DNA of 64,000 nt from Haliea alexandrii (GTDB lineage: Bacteria > Pseudomonadota > Gammaproteobacteria > Pseudomonadales > Halieaceae): NCBI RefSeq assembly GCF_003719295.1, contig NZ_RFLW01000003.1, forward strand, positions 248,001 through 312,000, read 5' to 3'. The notes under the pieces are model-generated. The model was given only the letters and a program-made list of their open reading frames with translations. It did not search any database and was not told where the DNA came from. Positions 34,862 through 42,881 of this stretch are shown here, piece after piece (within the stretch, counting starts at the first letter, position 1; each line of letters begins with the position of its first letter). The translations under genes were made by a program, and so were the position numbers.

Positions 34862-36039
34862 TCACCTATTTCTTCAGCGTTCAAATAGGTCAGGACAAGC
34901 GCGGCCTTCCGGCGGTCTATGCGCGATGCGCCCACCTCTTGTTCCACCGCGGCCTGGAACGACTCGTGCCCCAGTTTGGCGAGTATCTCAAATGGGCCTG
35001 CATCAAGATAAGTACCTACCTTCCATGCCCGATCTATCTCCCCGGGCTGCGCTACCCCGGCCATCGCGATCAGGACAGCATTGCCAATCAGGGCCACATT
35101 TAAAGCGCCGGAAACCACTTCGGACGGGCTACCGGGATTAGCAGAGTGTAAAAAGTCCGGGTGCTGATAGGCCGGTTGCGGGTACTGGTAAAAGCCCTCA
35201 CCCGCCTTCATACCCAGCTTCCCCTTCTCTGTATAGCTTCTCAGGAACTGAATGGCGCGTTCCCGAAGTGCGGGCAAATGGTGCTTCCTTCCCGCATCTT
35301 CCCAGCTGTCCAAAATGACGCCCAGCCCAAAGAGATCAATCATTCCGAAGGGACCCATGGCCGCATTCCGGTCAATCATCCAGGTACGGTCAACATCCTC
35401 AATACCAGCAGCACCGTCCAGCATCAGCGCCTGTGCGGTGCTCAAAGCGGGCCCCAACAGCGCATTCAGCACGTAACCGGGATATTCTTTTTGCAGTACC
35501 AGGGGAACCCCGTTGATACTGAGGACGTAACGCCGCAACAAGTCGATAACCGCTGCATCTGTCCTCGGCCCAGGTACAACATCCACCAAAGGCGACCCCA
35601 AATGGGAGTGCAGCGCGGCAAAGCGGTCACCCCGTGAAACCACGTCCTCAATCTGGGAAACCAGTAATACGGAGGAATTGGTGGTGAGAATGGTCCCGGG
35701 GGGGCAGACTTCATCCAGCCGCCGGTGGATGGCGCGCTTCACGTCCAGTCGCTCATAAACCGATTCGCTGACCAGGTCGGCAGCTGCAGTCGCGTCGCCC
35801 AGGTCCGCGCAAATACGCACGCGCGCCAACGCCGGGGCTATGTCCTCCTGGGCACAATATCCCCCGCCTACGAACATCGCTGCAAATTCACTTTGCCGCT
35901 GCGCTACCTGATCCAGCGTCGCCTCATCCACATCATACAAGGCGACCTCATAGCCGCAGATGGCCGCGGCCAAGGCGTTATAGCAACCCATGGTCCCGGC
36001 TCCAACGTAACAGACGCGTTTGATCTCATTGAGCGGCAT
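34858..36039 (-). CDS. 3-hydroxyacyl-CoA dehydrogenase family protein
   Basis: Start at ATG 36039 (MPLNEIKRVCYVG, 393 residues), joined to the upstream decarboxylase-family stop as TAATG; the longer frame is rejected. The Rossmann loop G13-A-G15-T-M-G18 and downstream acidic residue (ALYDVDEA) indicate NAD binding. LTTNSSVLLVSQIEDVVSRGDRFAALHSHLGSPLVDVVPGPRTD corresponds to the catalytic Ser/His-Glu region of L-3-hydroxyacyl-CoA dehydrogenases, with NSSVL in place of NTSSL. KEYPGYVLNALLGPAL fits the dimerisation region. It probably oxidises a 3-hydroxyacid or its CoA ester. A second C-terminal half (residues ~290 on) resembles the duplicated HAD C-domain. Confidence 0.85.
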   Translation of the reverse strand: MPLNEIKRVCYVGAGTMGCYNALAAAICGYEVALYDVDEATLDQVAQRQSEFAAMFVGGGYCAQEDIAPALARVRICADLGDATAAADLVSESVYERLDVKRAIHRRLDEVCPPGTILTTNSSVLLVSQIEDVVSRGDRFAALHSHLGSPLVDVVPGPRTDAAVIDLLRRYVLSINGVPLVLQKEYPGYVLNALLGPALSTAQALMLDGAAGIEDVDRTWMIDRNAAMGPFGMIDLFGLGVILDSWEDAGRKHHLPALRERAIQFLRSYTEKGKLGMKAGEGFYQYPQPAYQHPDFLHSANPGSPSEVVSGALNVALIGNAVLIAMAGVAQPGEIDRAWKVGTYLDAGPFEILAKLGHESFQAAVEQEVGASRIDRRKAALVLTYLNAEEIGE

Positions 36040-36848
36040 TAGCGGATCACTCGCGGCAACCTGTCGGGGACAATCAGGTTTGTACTGCCGCGCACCACCA
36101 GTGCCGGACGCCAGGCGACTACCGGCAGGTCGGCCAGCGCGTTGACTATATGGTACTGGGTGGGGTTTTGCTCCCAGGACAGCTGTTGCCATTTCGCAGC
36201 ACCTTCTCCCACCCAGGCTTCCTTGATCACGTTTTCAGACGGAAACGTGGTGAACTCGTTCGTGCCCTCGTTGAAGCCACCGACGCCGGGAAAAAAGCGC
36301 CAGGCCATGGGGTTATCCCTGCCCCGGGTTACCTCTTCATTGGCGGCAATCTCAGCTGCAGTAGGTTCGCGCAAGTGTGCAATATCGATATCAAGAAACT
36401 TGTGGCCAAAGTGACTGGCGTTGGTGTGCCACGCCCCGGCAATGACACTGTGATCCTGAATGTCGGCGAAGACTTTGGGTATTCCCTGTAACTCCCTGCC
36501 CGTGAGGATGGGATCAGCGAGGTTCTCCCACATGACCAGGGTATAGTCGCCCGACAGCGTGTCATCATCGCCCTCGAACTCAGCCGCTGCGCTTACCGCG
36601 ACCAGGTTGTAGCCATGCCCTGCGAGCCAGTCTACCTCGCGGTTGCAGGCATACGTAATCGTGACCACGGCATCCTCTGCCACAGAAAAAGGCGCAGGGA
36701 GGTATTTGGCCAATTTGTCTCGATCGGTCACGAAAGATACCACCATACTGGTGACGTCTCTGTACCAGCCAGAAGCCCTGGGGGAAAACGGCCGCGCGCC
36801 GAAATGCGCGGGCATCATGTAACTCGCCGCTGGATCCAGTTCAAACAT
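36039..36848 (-). CDS. acetoacetate decarboxylase (ADC) family enzyme
   Basis: Start set at MFELDPAASYMMP (36848; AGGA upstream), 269 residues. Matches the ADC fold. Lys125 in TGRELQGIPKVF corresponds to the Schiff-base lysine of acetoacetate decarboxylase, and Glu119 of GRE is also conserved in the family. Bacterial ADC-like enzymes include true decarboxylases and C-C or aldolase-like variants, so the reaction is not certain. Being first in a transcription unit with a hydroxyacyl-CoA dehydrogenase and a symporter, it fits a beta-keto acid split or decarboxylation step. A regulator site sits just upstream at 36958. Confidence 0.86.
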   Translation of the reverse strand: MFELDPAASYMMPAHFGARPFSPRASGWYRDVTSMVVSFVTDRDKLAKYLPAPFSVAEDAVVTITYACNREVDWLAGHGYNLVAVSAAAEFEGDDDTLSGDYTLVMWENLADPILTGRELQGIPKVFADIQDHSVIAGAWHTNASHFGHKFLDIDIAHLREPTAAEIAANEEVTRGRDNPMAWRFFPGVGGFNEGTNEFTTFPSENVIKEAWVGEGAAKWQQLSWEQNPTQYHIVNALADLPVVAWRPALVVRGSTNLIVPDRLPRVIR

Positions 36849-36928
36849 TGCCAGTCCTGTTTTTATCAAGACAGGTTCCAAAGGCATGCAGACTGGAACC
36901 CGTGTACGTTACAAAACGATCAGGCGCA

Positions 36929-36973
36929 GAGACTAGCAGGCGACCTTGAAAGTACCCTGTCACTTAGGTGACT
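36929..36973 (-). promoter_or_regulatory. Crp/Fnr-type operator and -10 for the ADC unit
   Basis: TGTCACTTAGGTGACT at 36958-36973 has 11 of 12 arm bases in dyad and the same half-sites as the element at 32161. A -10-like TAGTCT is found at 36934-36929 on the minus strand, so the operator centre falls about 42-44 bases upstream of the predicted start, the same geometry as at the TonB receptor. It begins two bases beyond the stop of the regulator gene. Confidence 0.6.
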
Positions 36974-36975
36974 GG

Positions 36976-37674
36976 TCACTCGAACAGGCTTAATTCCCGT
37001 TGCAGGTCTTCGATATTGGGAATCAGCAGACGGTCTTCATGACTAACCACGACACCGCGCTCGGTCCAATCACGAAATATCTTATTGACCCGCTGCCGGG
37101 AACCCAGGGATAGGCGGGCAAATTCATTCTGGCTGACCTTGATATCCAGCAGCACGCCATTGTCGACCTGTTTACCGTGGTCGCGCGCAAAGTCCAGCAG
37201 ACGACCTGCCACCCGCGACTGCAATGGGTAAAACAGAATCCCCGCCATCAACACGTGCAGGTCGCGGATGGTCTGTTGATTGTGGCGAAACAGGTTGCGG
37301 TACATGATCGGGTACCGGTCTCCCACCGCCAGCACCACGTCGCGGGATATGACCAGTATGCGGCACGCTTCGATGACCCGGGCGTCGATGACCCTCTCCT
37401 GATCACCCAGCAACGACGGCAACCCCAGCCAGGTACCCGCCTCATGATCCACCAGGGCAAACTCCTGGTCATTGGGACTGGAAATGGATACCCGCACCCG
37501 GCCTGAAAGCAGGCAGCATATCTCACGCGTAGGCAGCCCCTGTTCATAGATATAACTTGACACAGAGAGCTCCCTCTCCGTGGCAGAAGCGGTCAGTTCA
37601 TCGAGTGCGATGTCCGGCAGTCCTTGAAACCACGGACTGTCCTGCACAATTTCACGGGGACTGTTGCCTGCCAT
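36976..37674 (-). CDS. Crp/Fnr family regulator, non-cAMP type
   Basis: A 232-residue regulator with the N-terminal cyclic-nucleotide-binding fold (residues ~15-130) and a C-terminal winged helix (VSQNEFARLSLGSRQRVNKIFRDW). The cAMP-pocket R-S pair of Crp is missing (ERVIDARVIE instead of ..RSA..), and there are no Cys clusters for an FeS centre, so the ligand is unknown. The recognition helix GSRQRVNK differs from Crp (CSRETVGR) at the residues that read TGTGA, consistent with the TGTCA half-sites found in the island. It sits just upstream of the ADC unit on the same strand. Confidence 0.87.
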   Translation of the reverse strand: MAGNSPREIVQDSPWFQGLPDIALDELTASATERELSVSSYIYEQGLPTREICCLLSGRVRVSISSPNDQEFALVDHEAGTWLGLPSLLGDQERVIDARVIEACRILVISRDVVLAVGDRYPIMYRNLFRHNQQTIRDLHVLMAGILFYPLQSRVAGRLLDFARDHGKQVDNGVLLDIKVSQNEFARLSLGSRQRVNKIFRDWTERGVVVSHEDRLLIPNIEDLQRELSLFE

Positions 37675-37809
37675 CCGCTTGATCCTGTTTCGGTTCTGTA
37701 AACGTGCCTCAAGTATAGCGCCCAGCAGCCCCCAATGTGTTGCCGATGCGGCAGTGAAGCCAGTAAACGTTAGTCAAAGGGGCGCGTTTCCTGCAAACTC
37801 TATTGCGCT

Positions 37810-38256
37810 ATGCTGACACTACTACACTGCCTGACCCTGCTACTGTTGCTATTGACCCTGGCCCCGCTGTCGCGACGGCCCCAGTGGTGGATACGAGGCC
37901 TGGACTTTCCGCGTTTGCAACTGCTGGCGCTGGCGACTGCCCTGGCGGCCTTGTACATGGTCCCTCTGCTCAATAGTAAAGCACCCGCTCACGTACTAGT
38001 CATTGGACTGGCGATAAGCCTCGGTTGTGCAATCGAACACGGCAGAAGGCTCATTGCCTACAGCAGGTTTGCGCGCCCGGAACTAGAGTCTTGCCCCGCA
38101 ACCGGTGAGCAATCGGTAGTGCGTATCATGATCGCCAACGTGTTAATGAGTAACCGTCAATATTCCAAACTGGTGGAGCTGGTCTCGGCACAGGAGCCAG
38201 ACCTGGTGCTCTTCCTGGAAAGCGACAAGGCATGGGTACACTCCGCAGGGGAATAG
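37810..38256 (+). pseudogene. endonuclease/exonuclease/phosphatase (EEP) membrane protein, N-terminal fragment
   Basis: 148 codons. Hydrophobic helices LTLLHCLTLLLLLLTL and FPRLQLLALATALAALYM, then HVLVIGLAISLGCAIEH, are followed by VVRIMIANVLMSNRQYSKLVELVSAQEPDLVLFLESD, which is the first EEP strand-helix (the N..N and E motifs). Full members are above 320 residues and carry the D..N/H catalytic core; here the frame terminates just after the first motif (real similarity ends around 38237). It is cut by a rearrangement that joins it to an oppositely oriented thioredoxin fragment. Confidence 0.7.
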
Positions 38257-38347
38257 CCCTCGCCTCGGCAGTTTTGTGGTACATGAATCCAACTTCCGCA
38301 TCAAATTTTTGGCACGCTCCACAGTCTGGACTGAAAAAGTACAGCAA
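38245..38347 (-). pseudogene. thioredoxin-like (SoxS/W type) protein fragment
   Basis: MLYFFSPDCGACQKFDAEVGFMYHKTAEARAIPLR is read here. The CxxC (CGAC) followed by a K/R-rich 'P.Y.KT.E.R..PLR' is characteristic of small thioredoxin-like SoxS/W proteins. Only the N-terminal active-site part remains, directly abutting the broken EEP gene on the other strand. Confidence 0.52.
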
Positions 38348-38402
38348 TTCGGCGTCAGGGTCTGAGATATGCAGAGCCCTCTTCTAGGGGTTTCTGAAGG
38401 TT

Positions 38403-38420
38403 TGGTCCCAAAATGGTCCC
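38403..38420 (+). repeat. GGTCCCAAA doublet, integrase arm-type repeats
   Basis: Two copies of TGGTCCCAAA lie in tandem immediately left of the tRNA-Ser-like core. The same GGTCCCA unit is doubled again at the other side of the core (end of repeat copy 2) and at the end of repeat copy 1. Confidence 0.5.
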
Positions 38421-38468
38421 AAACGGAGCAGGGAAGAGATCTTATTCCAATGAAATCAACCCGTTATA

Positions 38469-38495
38469 TGGCGGAGAGCGAGGGATCCGAACCCT
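38469..38495 (-). other. tRNA-Ser 3'-end-like attachment core
   Basis: On the minus strand these 27 bases read AGGGTTCGGATCCCT then CGCTCTCCGCCA, i.e. T-loop, T-stem 3' strand, acceptor 3' strand and an encoded CCA as in tRNA-Ser. The 5' part of a tRNA is absent, so it is an attachment-site scar, not a gene. GGTCCCA arm repeats flank it on both sides, which is the layout of an attP. Confidence 0.6.
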
Positions 38496-38614
38496 GAGCC
38501 ATGCATTTTTACGCCTCGTCATGCCCTCTAATGCCTTATAAATCAGAGAGTTAAAAATTGGACCCGGCATGAGGGGGCGTCAGAAGGCGTGAGGATGGTC
38601 CCATGGTGGTCCCA
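38479..38614 (+). repeat. 136-bp direct repeat, copy 2
   Basis: Matches 27839-27974 without gaps at about 83% (23 differences counted by eye) in the same orientation, with the segment AAATCAGAGAGTTAAAA fully conserved. The two copies bracket about 10.6 kb containing the receptor/hydrolase/symporter/regulator genes. Confidence 0.65.
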
Positions 38615-38640
38615 CAGAAACACTCCAACACAGAAAGAAA

Positions 38641-38943
38641 TCAAGCTACGATGGGCTTGGCTTTCTCGATTCGCGCTCTGCGCTTTGGCGTGTTCAGCGC
38701 TTTCCCCAACTCGTTTCGCTGCTGCGAATTCAACCAAAAGTCAGCCGTATCGCTAGAGACCATGGCAAGCATCAATGCGGTGTCCGCCGTCACGGCGCGA
38801 CGATTTCTACACGACTCGTTGACAGTTTTTCGACTACTTCCCATCGATTCGGCAAGTTGCCCCTGGGTCAATCCCATAGGCATGAGAAATTCCTCTGTGA
38901 TCATTTCGCCCACACTGACGGGTTGTCGTTTCGTAATATTCAT
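38641..38943 (-). CDS. HigA-type antitoxin, apparently orphaned
   Basis: A 100-residue XRE-fold protein starting at MNITKRQPVSVGEM (GAGGCAGG upstream). ITEEFLMPMGLTQGQLAESMGSSRKTVNESCRNRRAVTADTALMLA is the helix-turn-helix of HigA antitoxins, and ALMLAMVSSDTADFWLNSQQR is the conserved post-HTH helix. HigB toxins are normally encoded just upstream on the same strand, but that space (38956-39240) is filled by an IS5-type remnant whose end lies about 55 bases away. I see no toxin frame. It may still autoregulate. Confidence 0.8.
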   Translation of the reverse strand: MNITKRQPVSVGEMITEEFLMPMGLTQGQLAESMGSSRKTVNESCRNRRAVTADTALMLAMVSSDTADFWLNSQQRNELGKALNTPKRRARIEKAKPIVA

Positions 38944-38998
38944 CGCCTGCCTCATCGATAATCGTGGTTATCCAGACAAATGTCTTTAGCCTCGCCTC

Positions 38999-39387
38999 GG
39001 CCTTGTTGCATGACTCAATGACGAGTCGATCTCTATGTTGAAGCGTTCTCATTACGTGATGCGATAGCCATCCGCTATCCGTAGCTGCGTCATTCTGTTC
39101 AAAATCGTGCACGCAAGTGCAGCCTCTGTCTTCTTTGACGCCACAGTGCGACTTCGCATGGAACCGCCGATGATCGCTTTGCATCGCCACATTGCAGTTT
39201 CCACCAAGCTACGTCGAGTATAGCCTTAGTCATGCGCCCTCCGTCTGTGGCCAGTGGCACCAATCGCTTGGATGGTCGCGTTGCGTTGACTAGATATGCT
39301 GGCCCCGCTCCGCGTCTGTGCATCCTGTCGGGGTGGTATCAGGATCTGCGGTGTTCCCGGACCGCGAGCCTTGATCGCGGTATAGAC
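38999..39387 (-). pseudogene. IS5-family transposase, C-terminal remnant with terminal repeat
   Basis: One minus-strand frame runs from 39387 to the TAA at 39054 (111 codons) with a single internal TAA at 39228. Before it: VYTAIKARGPGTPQILIPPR. After it: GYTRRSLVETAMWRCK and ALACTILNRMT. The Y-(2)-R-(3)-E-(6)-K signature of IS4/IS5 DDE transposases is intact (Y TR R SLV E TAMWRC K), with the final catalytic Glu. The plus-strand sequence GGCCTTGTTGCATGACTC at 38999-39016 resembles an IS5/IS903 terminal inverted repeat. The N-terminal half is missing; the remnant joins abruptly to an integrase start at about 39388. Confidence 0.7.
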
Positions 39388-39442
39388 ACTTGTAGATCTT
39401 GTCCTTGGGCTTCAAGTTGCGCAGCTTGGTATCTGTCAGCAT
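39388..39442 (-). pseudogene. tyrosine integrase (P4/DUF4102 type), N-terminal stub
   Basis: From ATG 39442, preceded by a strong GGGAGGA, the frame reads MLTDTKLRNLKPKDKIYK, the standard first 18 residues of P4-like integrases (DUF4102 arm-binding domain). Immediately afterwards the sequence switches to the transposase remnant. Position and orientation (reading away from guaA, about 300 bases from its stop) are those expected of the integrase of a guaA-targeting island. Confidence 0.68.
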
Positions 39443-39745
39443 CACAAGTCCTCCCGTAGAAAATAATACCATGATTCTATACGGTATATTTTTCTATATA
39501 TCCTCTTCTATATCAGTAAGTTAGCTTATTTTAATACCATGAATGAACTGAAAAATGTAGCATGGTATTTCGTCATAGCCCTGACGTTCCAGAGAACAGC
39601 ACCATGTTTTATACCATTGAAAAAGTTTGCTTGGAGGTGCCAGAGCGTGCCAGCCGCTGCCAGACAAAAAGGAGAATAACTCTATATTTATAGTACTTTA
39701 ATGATATTTATTGCTTGCAGGTGCCCGCCAGTGCCAGACGCGAAA
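39443..39745. other. AT-rich attachment arm region next to guaA
   Basis: No gene is visible. Contains ATACCATG at 39466 and 39534, its inverse at 39561, a near copy at 39611, and a run of GTGCCAG/GCCAG repeats (about 39634-39660 and 39721-39738), all plausible integrase/excisionase sites. The base composition is distinctly lower in GC than the adjacent guaA. Confidence 0.5.
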
Positions 39746-39760
39746 TCATTCCCACTCAAT
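39746..39760. other. attachment-site core at the guaA stop (right island boundary)
   Basis: TCATTCCCACTCAAT is the last four codons plus the stop of guaA on the opposite strand. Its partner is at 27692-27706. The truncated integrase stub and arm-type repeats lie immediately inside this boundary. Confidence 0.65.
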
Positions 39761-41323
39761 AGTCGCCGGCGGCTTGCTGCTCACGTCATAGGTCACCCGT
39801 GAAACACCCGATATCTCATTGATAATCCGATTCGACACCGTTTCCAGCAGCTCATAGGGCAAATGCGCCCAGCGCGCTGTCATGAAATCCACGGTTTCCA
39901 CTGCACGCAGGGCAATCACCCATTCATAGCGACGACCATCCCCCACCACGCCCACGGATTTCACCGGCAGAAACACGGCAAAGGCCTGGCTGGTTTTGTG
40001 GTACCAGTCGGCGCGATGCAACTCTTCTATGAAGATGGCATCGGCGCGCCGCAGCAGCTCGGCGTATTCCTTTTTCACTTCGCCAAGAATCCGTACGCCA
40101 AGGCCCGGGCCGGGGAAGGGGTGGCGGTACACCATGTCGTAGGGCAGCCCCAGTTCGAGGCCGATGCGCCGCACCTCGTCCTTGAACAGTTCGCGCAGCG
40201 GCTCAACCAGCTCCATCGCCATGTCATCCGGCAGGCCACCCACGTTGTGGTGTGACTTGATCACATGCGCCTTGCCGGTTTTCGCACCGGCAGATTCAAT
40301 CACGTCCGGGTAGATAGTGCCCTGCGCCAGCCAGTTCACATCCTTCAGCGTGGTGGCTTCTTCGTCGAATACCTCAATGAAGGTGTTGCCGATGATCTTG
40401 CGCTTGGCTTCCGGGTCCGCCTCGCCGGCGAGCTTGCCGAGGAAAAGGTCCTCGGCATTCACACGAATGACCTTCACACCCATGTTGCGCGCAAACATTT
40501 CCATGACCTGGTCGCCCTCATTCAGGCGCAACAGTCCATTGTCGACAAACACGCAGGTCAACTGGTCGCCAATGGCTCGGTGCAATAGCGCCGCCACGAC
40601 GGACGAATCCACACCGCCCGACAGGCCCAGCAGCACCTTGCCGCTGCCCACGGTATCGCGCACGCGCGCGATCGCATCCTCGACAATATTGGCCGGCGTC
40701 CACAATGCCTCGCAACCACACAGTTCCAGCACAAAATGCTCGAAGATGCGCTTGCCCTGCAGAGTGTGGGTCACTTCGGGGTGAAACTGGATGCCGTAAA
40801 AGGGCTTGCTGCGGTGTGCCATGCCGGCAATCGGGCAACTGTCGGTGGCCGCCACCAGCTCAAAGTCGGGTGGCAGCTTGACGACCTTGTCTCCGTGGCT
40901 CATCCACACATCCAGCAAGCTGTTGCCGGCGCTGTCGAAGTGATCCCGGATGTCGTGGAACAGCCCGGCCTGGGTCACCAGGCGAATTTGTGCGTAGCCG
41001 AATTCACTGGTCGGCGATGCGCTTACCTGCCCACCAAACTGCTCCGCCATGGTCTGCATGCCGTAGCAAATGCCCAGCACCGGCACGCCCAGCTCGAACA
41101 CGCAGACCGGTGCCCGCGGTGAGCCGGGGGAAGGCACGGATTCGGGGCCGCCGGACAGGATAACGCCGCTGGGCGCAAACTCGCGAATCTCGCTTTCACT
41201 CATGTCGAAGGCGCGTATCTCGCTGTATACGCCCACCTCCCGCACACGACGCGCAATCAGCTGGGTGTACTGGGACCCGAAATCCAGTATGAGGATCCGG
41301 CTGGCGTGAATATCTGCTGTCAT
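39746..41323 (-). CDS. guaA: GMP synthase (glutamine-hydrolysing)
   Basis: A 525-residue cytosolic enzyme that aminates XMP to GMP using glutamine and ATP. The N-terminal class I glutamine amidotransferase domain shows [17 protein letters not shown] and [15 protein letters not shown], with the Cys nucleophile and the G(F/I)QFHPEV His motif ([11 protein letters not shown]). The ATP-pyrophosphatase domain has [12 protein letters not shown], and the C-terminal dimerisation/XMP domain ends PPATIEWE. Twelve bases downstream of guaB, so the two form the normal guaBA operon. Its last five codons form the attachment core of the genomic island lying to the left. Confidence 0.98.
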   Translation of the reverse strand: MTADIHASRILILDFGSQYTQLIARRVREVGVYSEIRAFDMSESEIREFAPSGVILSGGPESVPSPGSPRAPVCVFELGVPVLGICYGMQTMAEQFGGQVSASPTSEFGYAQIRLVTQAGLFHDIRDHFDSAGNSLLDVWMSHGDKVVKLPPDFELVAATDSCPIAGMAHRSKPFYGIQFHPEVTHTLQGKRIFEHFVLELCGCEALWTPANIVEDAIARVRDTVGSGKVLLGLSGGVDSSVVAALLHRAIGDQLTCVFVDNGLLRLNEGDQVMEMFARNMGVKVIRVNAEDLFLGKLAGEADPEAKRKIIGNTFIEVFDEEATTLKDVNWLAQGTIYPDVIESAGAKTGKAHVIKSHHNVGGLPDDMAMELVEPLRELFKDEVRRIGLELGLPYDMVYRHPFPGPGLGVRILGEVKKEYAELLRRADAIFIEELHRADWYHKTSQAFAVFLPVKSVGVVGDGRRYEWVIALRAVETVDFMTARWAHLPYELLETVSNRIINEISGVSRVTYDVSSKPPATIEWE

Positions 41324-41335
41324 TGCGGTTGGGCC

Positions 41336-42805
41336 CTAGCGCACCGGGTAGTTCGGCGCTTCCTTGGTGATCGAGACGTCGTGCACGTGGCTTTCGGACA
41401 TGCCCGCGGCGGTAACCCGCACAAACTCGGGGCGGGTGCGCATGTCATCGATGGTAGGGCTGCCGGTATAGCCCATGGCGGAACGCACACCGCCCATCAG
41501 CTGGTGAATAATCGCAGACACTGGGCCCTTGTAGGGCACGCGACCCTCGATACCTTCCGGCACGAGCTTCTCTGCGCCTTTTCCGGCATCCTGGAAGTAG
41601 CGGTCGGAGGACCCCTGGGTACGCGACATGGCGCCCAGTGAGCCCATGCCGCGGTAGGCCTTGTAAGTACGCCCCTGATAGAGCTCCACTTCGCCAGGTG
41701 CTTCTTCCGTGCCGGCGAACATGCTGCCCATCATCACCGCGTGGGCACCGGCCACCAGCGCCTTGGCGATGTCACCCGAGAAACGAATGCCACCGTCGGC
41801 AATCACGGGCACATCGTGCTCTGCCAGCGCCGCAATCACATTGGAAATGGCGCTGATCTGCGGCACCCCGGTGCCGGTCACAATGCGTGTGGTGCAAATC
41901 GACCCCGGACCGATACCGACTTTGACACCATCCGCACCGGCCTGGGCCAGCGCCAGCGCCGCGGCCGCGGTGGCGATATTGCCGCCGATTACCTGAACCG
42001 AGGGAAAGTCAGCCTTGATCTGCCGTACGCGGTCGATGACATTGCGGGAGTGGCCGTGTGCCGTGTCGACGACCAGCACATCCACTCCGGCGCGGATCAA
42101 GGCCGCCACACGGTCACCCGTGTCGGGGCTGGTACCCACCGAAGCGCCCACCCGCAATTGGCCGTACGAGTCCTTGCAGGCCATGGGAAAGCTCTCAGCC
42201 TTGTCGAAGTCCTTCACCGTAATCATGCCACGCAGTTCGAAATTCTCGCTGACCACGAGAATCTTCTCGATACGGTGGTGGTGCAGCAGGCGCTGGACCT
42301 GCTCGGAGCTGGCCCCCTCGCGAACCGTGACCAGTTTGTCCTTGGGCGTCATCAGCTCGGACACGGATTTGGTCGGGTCGGACTCGAAGCGGGTGTCGCG
42401 GCGCGTCACAATGCCCACCAGATCCTTGCCATTGAGCACCGGCACCCCGGAGAAGCCGTGGGCGTTGGTCAGTTCCCGCAGCTCTGCCAGCGAAGCGTTC
42501 TGTTGGATGGTGATGGGGTCCTTGACCACGCCGCTCTCGAACTTCTTCACGCGGCGCACCTGCTCGGCCTGCTCCGCAATGGTCATGCTCTTGTGGATGA
42601 TGCCGATGCCGCCTTCCTGCGCAAGGGCAATGGCCAGGCGCGCTTCGGTCACTGTATCCATGGCCGCCGACACCAGCGGTATATTCAGCTCGATGCCGCG
42701 GGTGAGCCGGGTACGCAGCGATACATCACTGGGGATGACATCGGAGTACCCGGGCAGCAGCAATACGTCATCGAAAGTGAGGGCTTCCTGGGCGATACGC
42801 AACAT
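41336..42805 (-). CDS. guaB: IMP dehydrogenase
   Basis: Start at [21 protein letters not shown] (42805; GGAG upstream), 489 residues. It oxidises IMP to XMP with NAD, the committed step of GMP synthesis. The catalytic barrel has [14 protein letters not shown], the active-site cysteine loop [13 protein letters not shown], and [25 protein letters not shown]. Between them is a pair of CBS domains ([17 protein letters not shown]..., [49 protein letters not shown]). Flap residues RYFQDA and C-terminal [11 protein letters not shown] are normal. First gene of guaBA, divergent from xseA. Confidence 0.98.
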   Translation of the reverse strand: MLRIAQEALTFDDVLLLPGYSDVIPSDVSLRTRLTRGIELNIPLVSAAMDTVTEARLAIALAQEGGIGIIHKSMTIAEQAEQVRRVKKFESGVVKDPITIQQNASLAELRELTNAHGFSGVPVLNGKDLVGIVTRRDTRFESDPTKSVSELMTPKDKLVTVREGASSEQVQRLLHHHRIEKILVVSENFELRGMITVKDFDKAESFPMACKDSYGQLRVGASVGTSPDTGDRVAALIRAGVDVLVVDTAHGHSRNVIDRVRQIKADFPSVQVIGGNIATAAAALALAQAGADGVKVGIGPGSICTTRIVTGTGVPQISAISNVIAALAEHDVPVIADGGIRFSGDIAKALVAGAHAVMMGSMFAGTEEAPGEVELYQGRTYKAYRGMGSLGAMSRTQGSSDRYFQDAGKGAEKLVPEGIEGRVPYKGPVSAIIHQLMGGVRSAMGYTGSPTIDDMRTRPEFVRVTAAGMSESHVHDVSITKEAPNYPVR

Positions 42806-42842
42806 GGGAATCTCCGGCTGGCGGGTAGCAGCTAAACGTGCA

Positions 42843-42872
42843 ATTATAAATCTTCTGGCCACTACAGGTAAA
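42843..42872 (-). promoter_or_regulatory. guaBA promoter
   Basis: On the minus strand TTTACC (42872-42867) and a consensus TATAAT (42848-42843) are 18 bases apart, giving a leader of about 30 bases before guaB. It lies in the short divergent interval with xseA. Confidence 0.6.
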
Positions 42873-42881
42873 CCAAAGTCC

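Noticed and set aside
38461-38500. Possible tRNA-Ser gene on the minus strand
   Set aside because: Only the T-loop, acceptor 3' strand and CCA are present. No D-arm, anticodon arm or variable arm precedes them, and the T-stem 5' strand has a C-C mismatch. It is an attachment-site scar.
39634-39740. GTGCCAG/GCCAG repeats near guaA as a CRISPR array
   Set aside because: Units are short, irregularly spaced and without equal-length spacers; they fit integrase or excisionase sites better.
41741-42835. Long plus-strand frames opposite guaB and similar long frames opposite recJ, thrC, hom, ffh
   Set aside because: They are antisense mirrors of GC-rich codons in clear housekeeping genes, with no homology or start signals.
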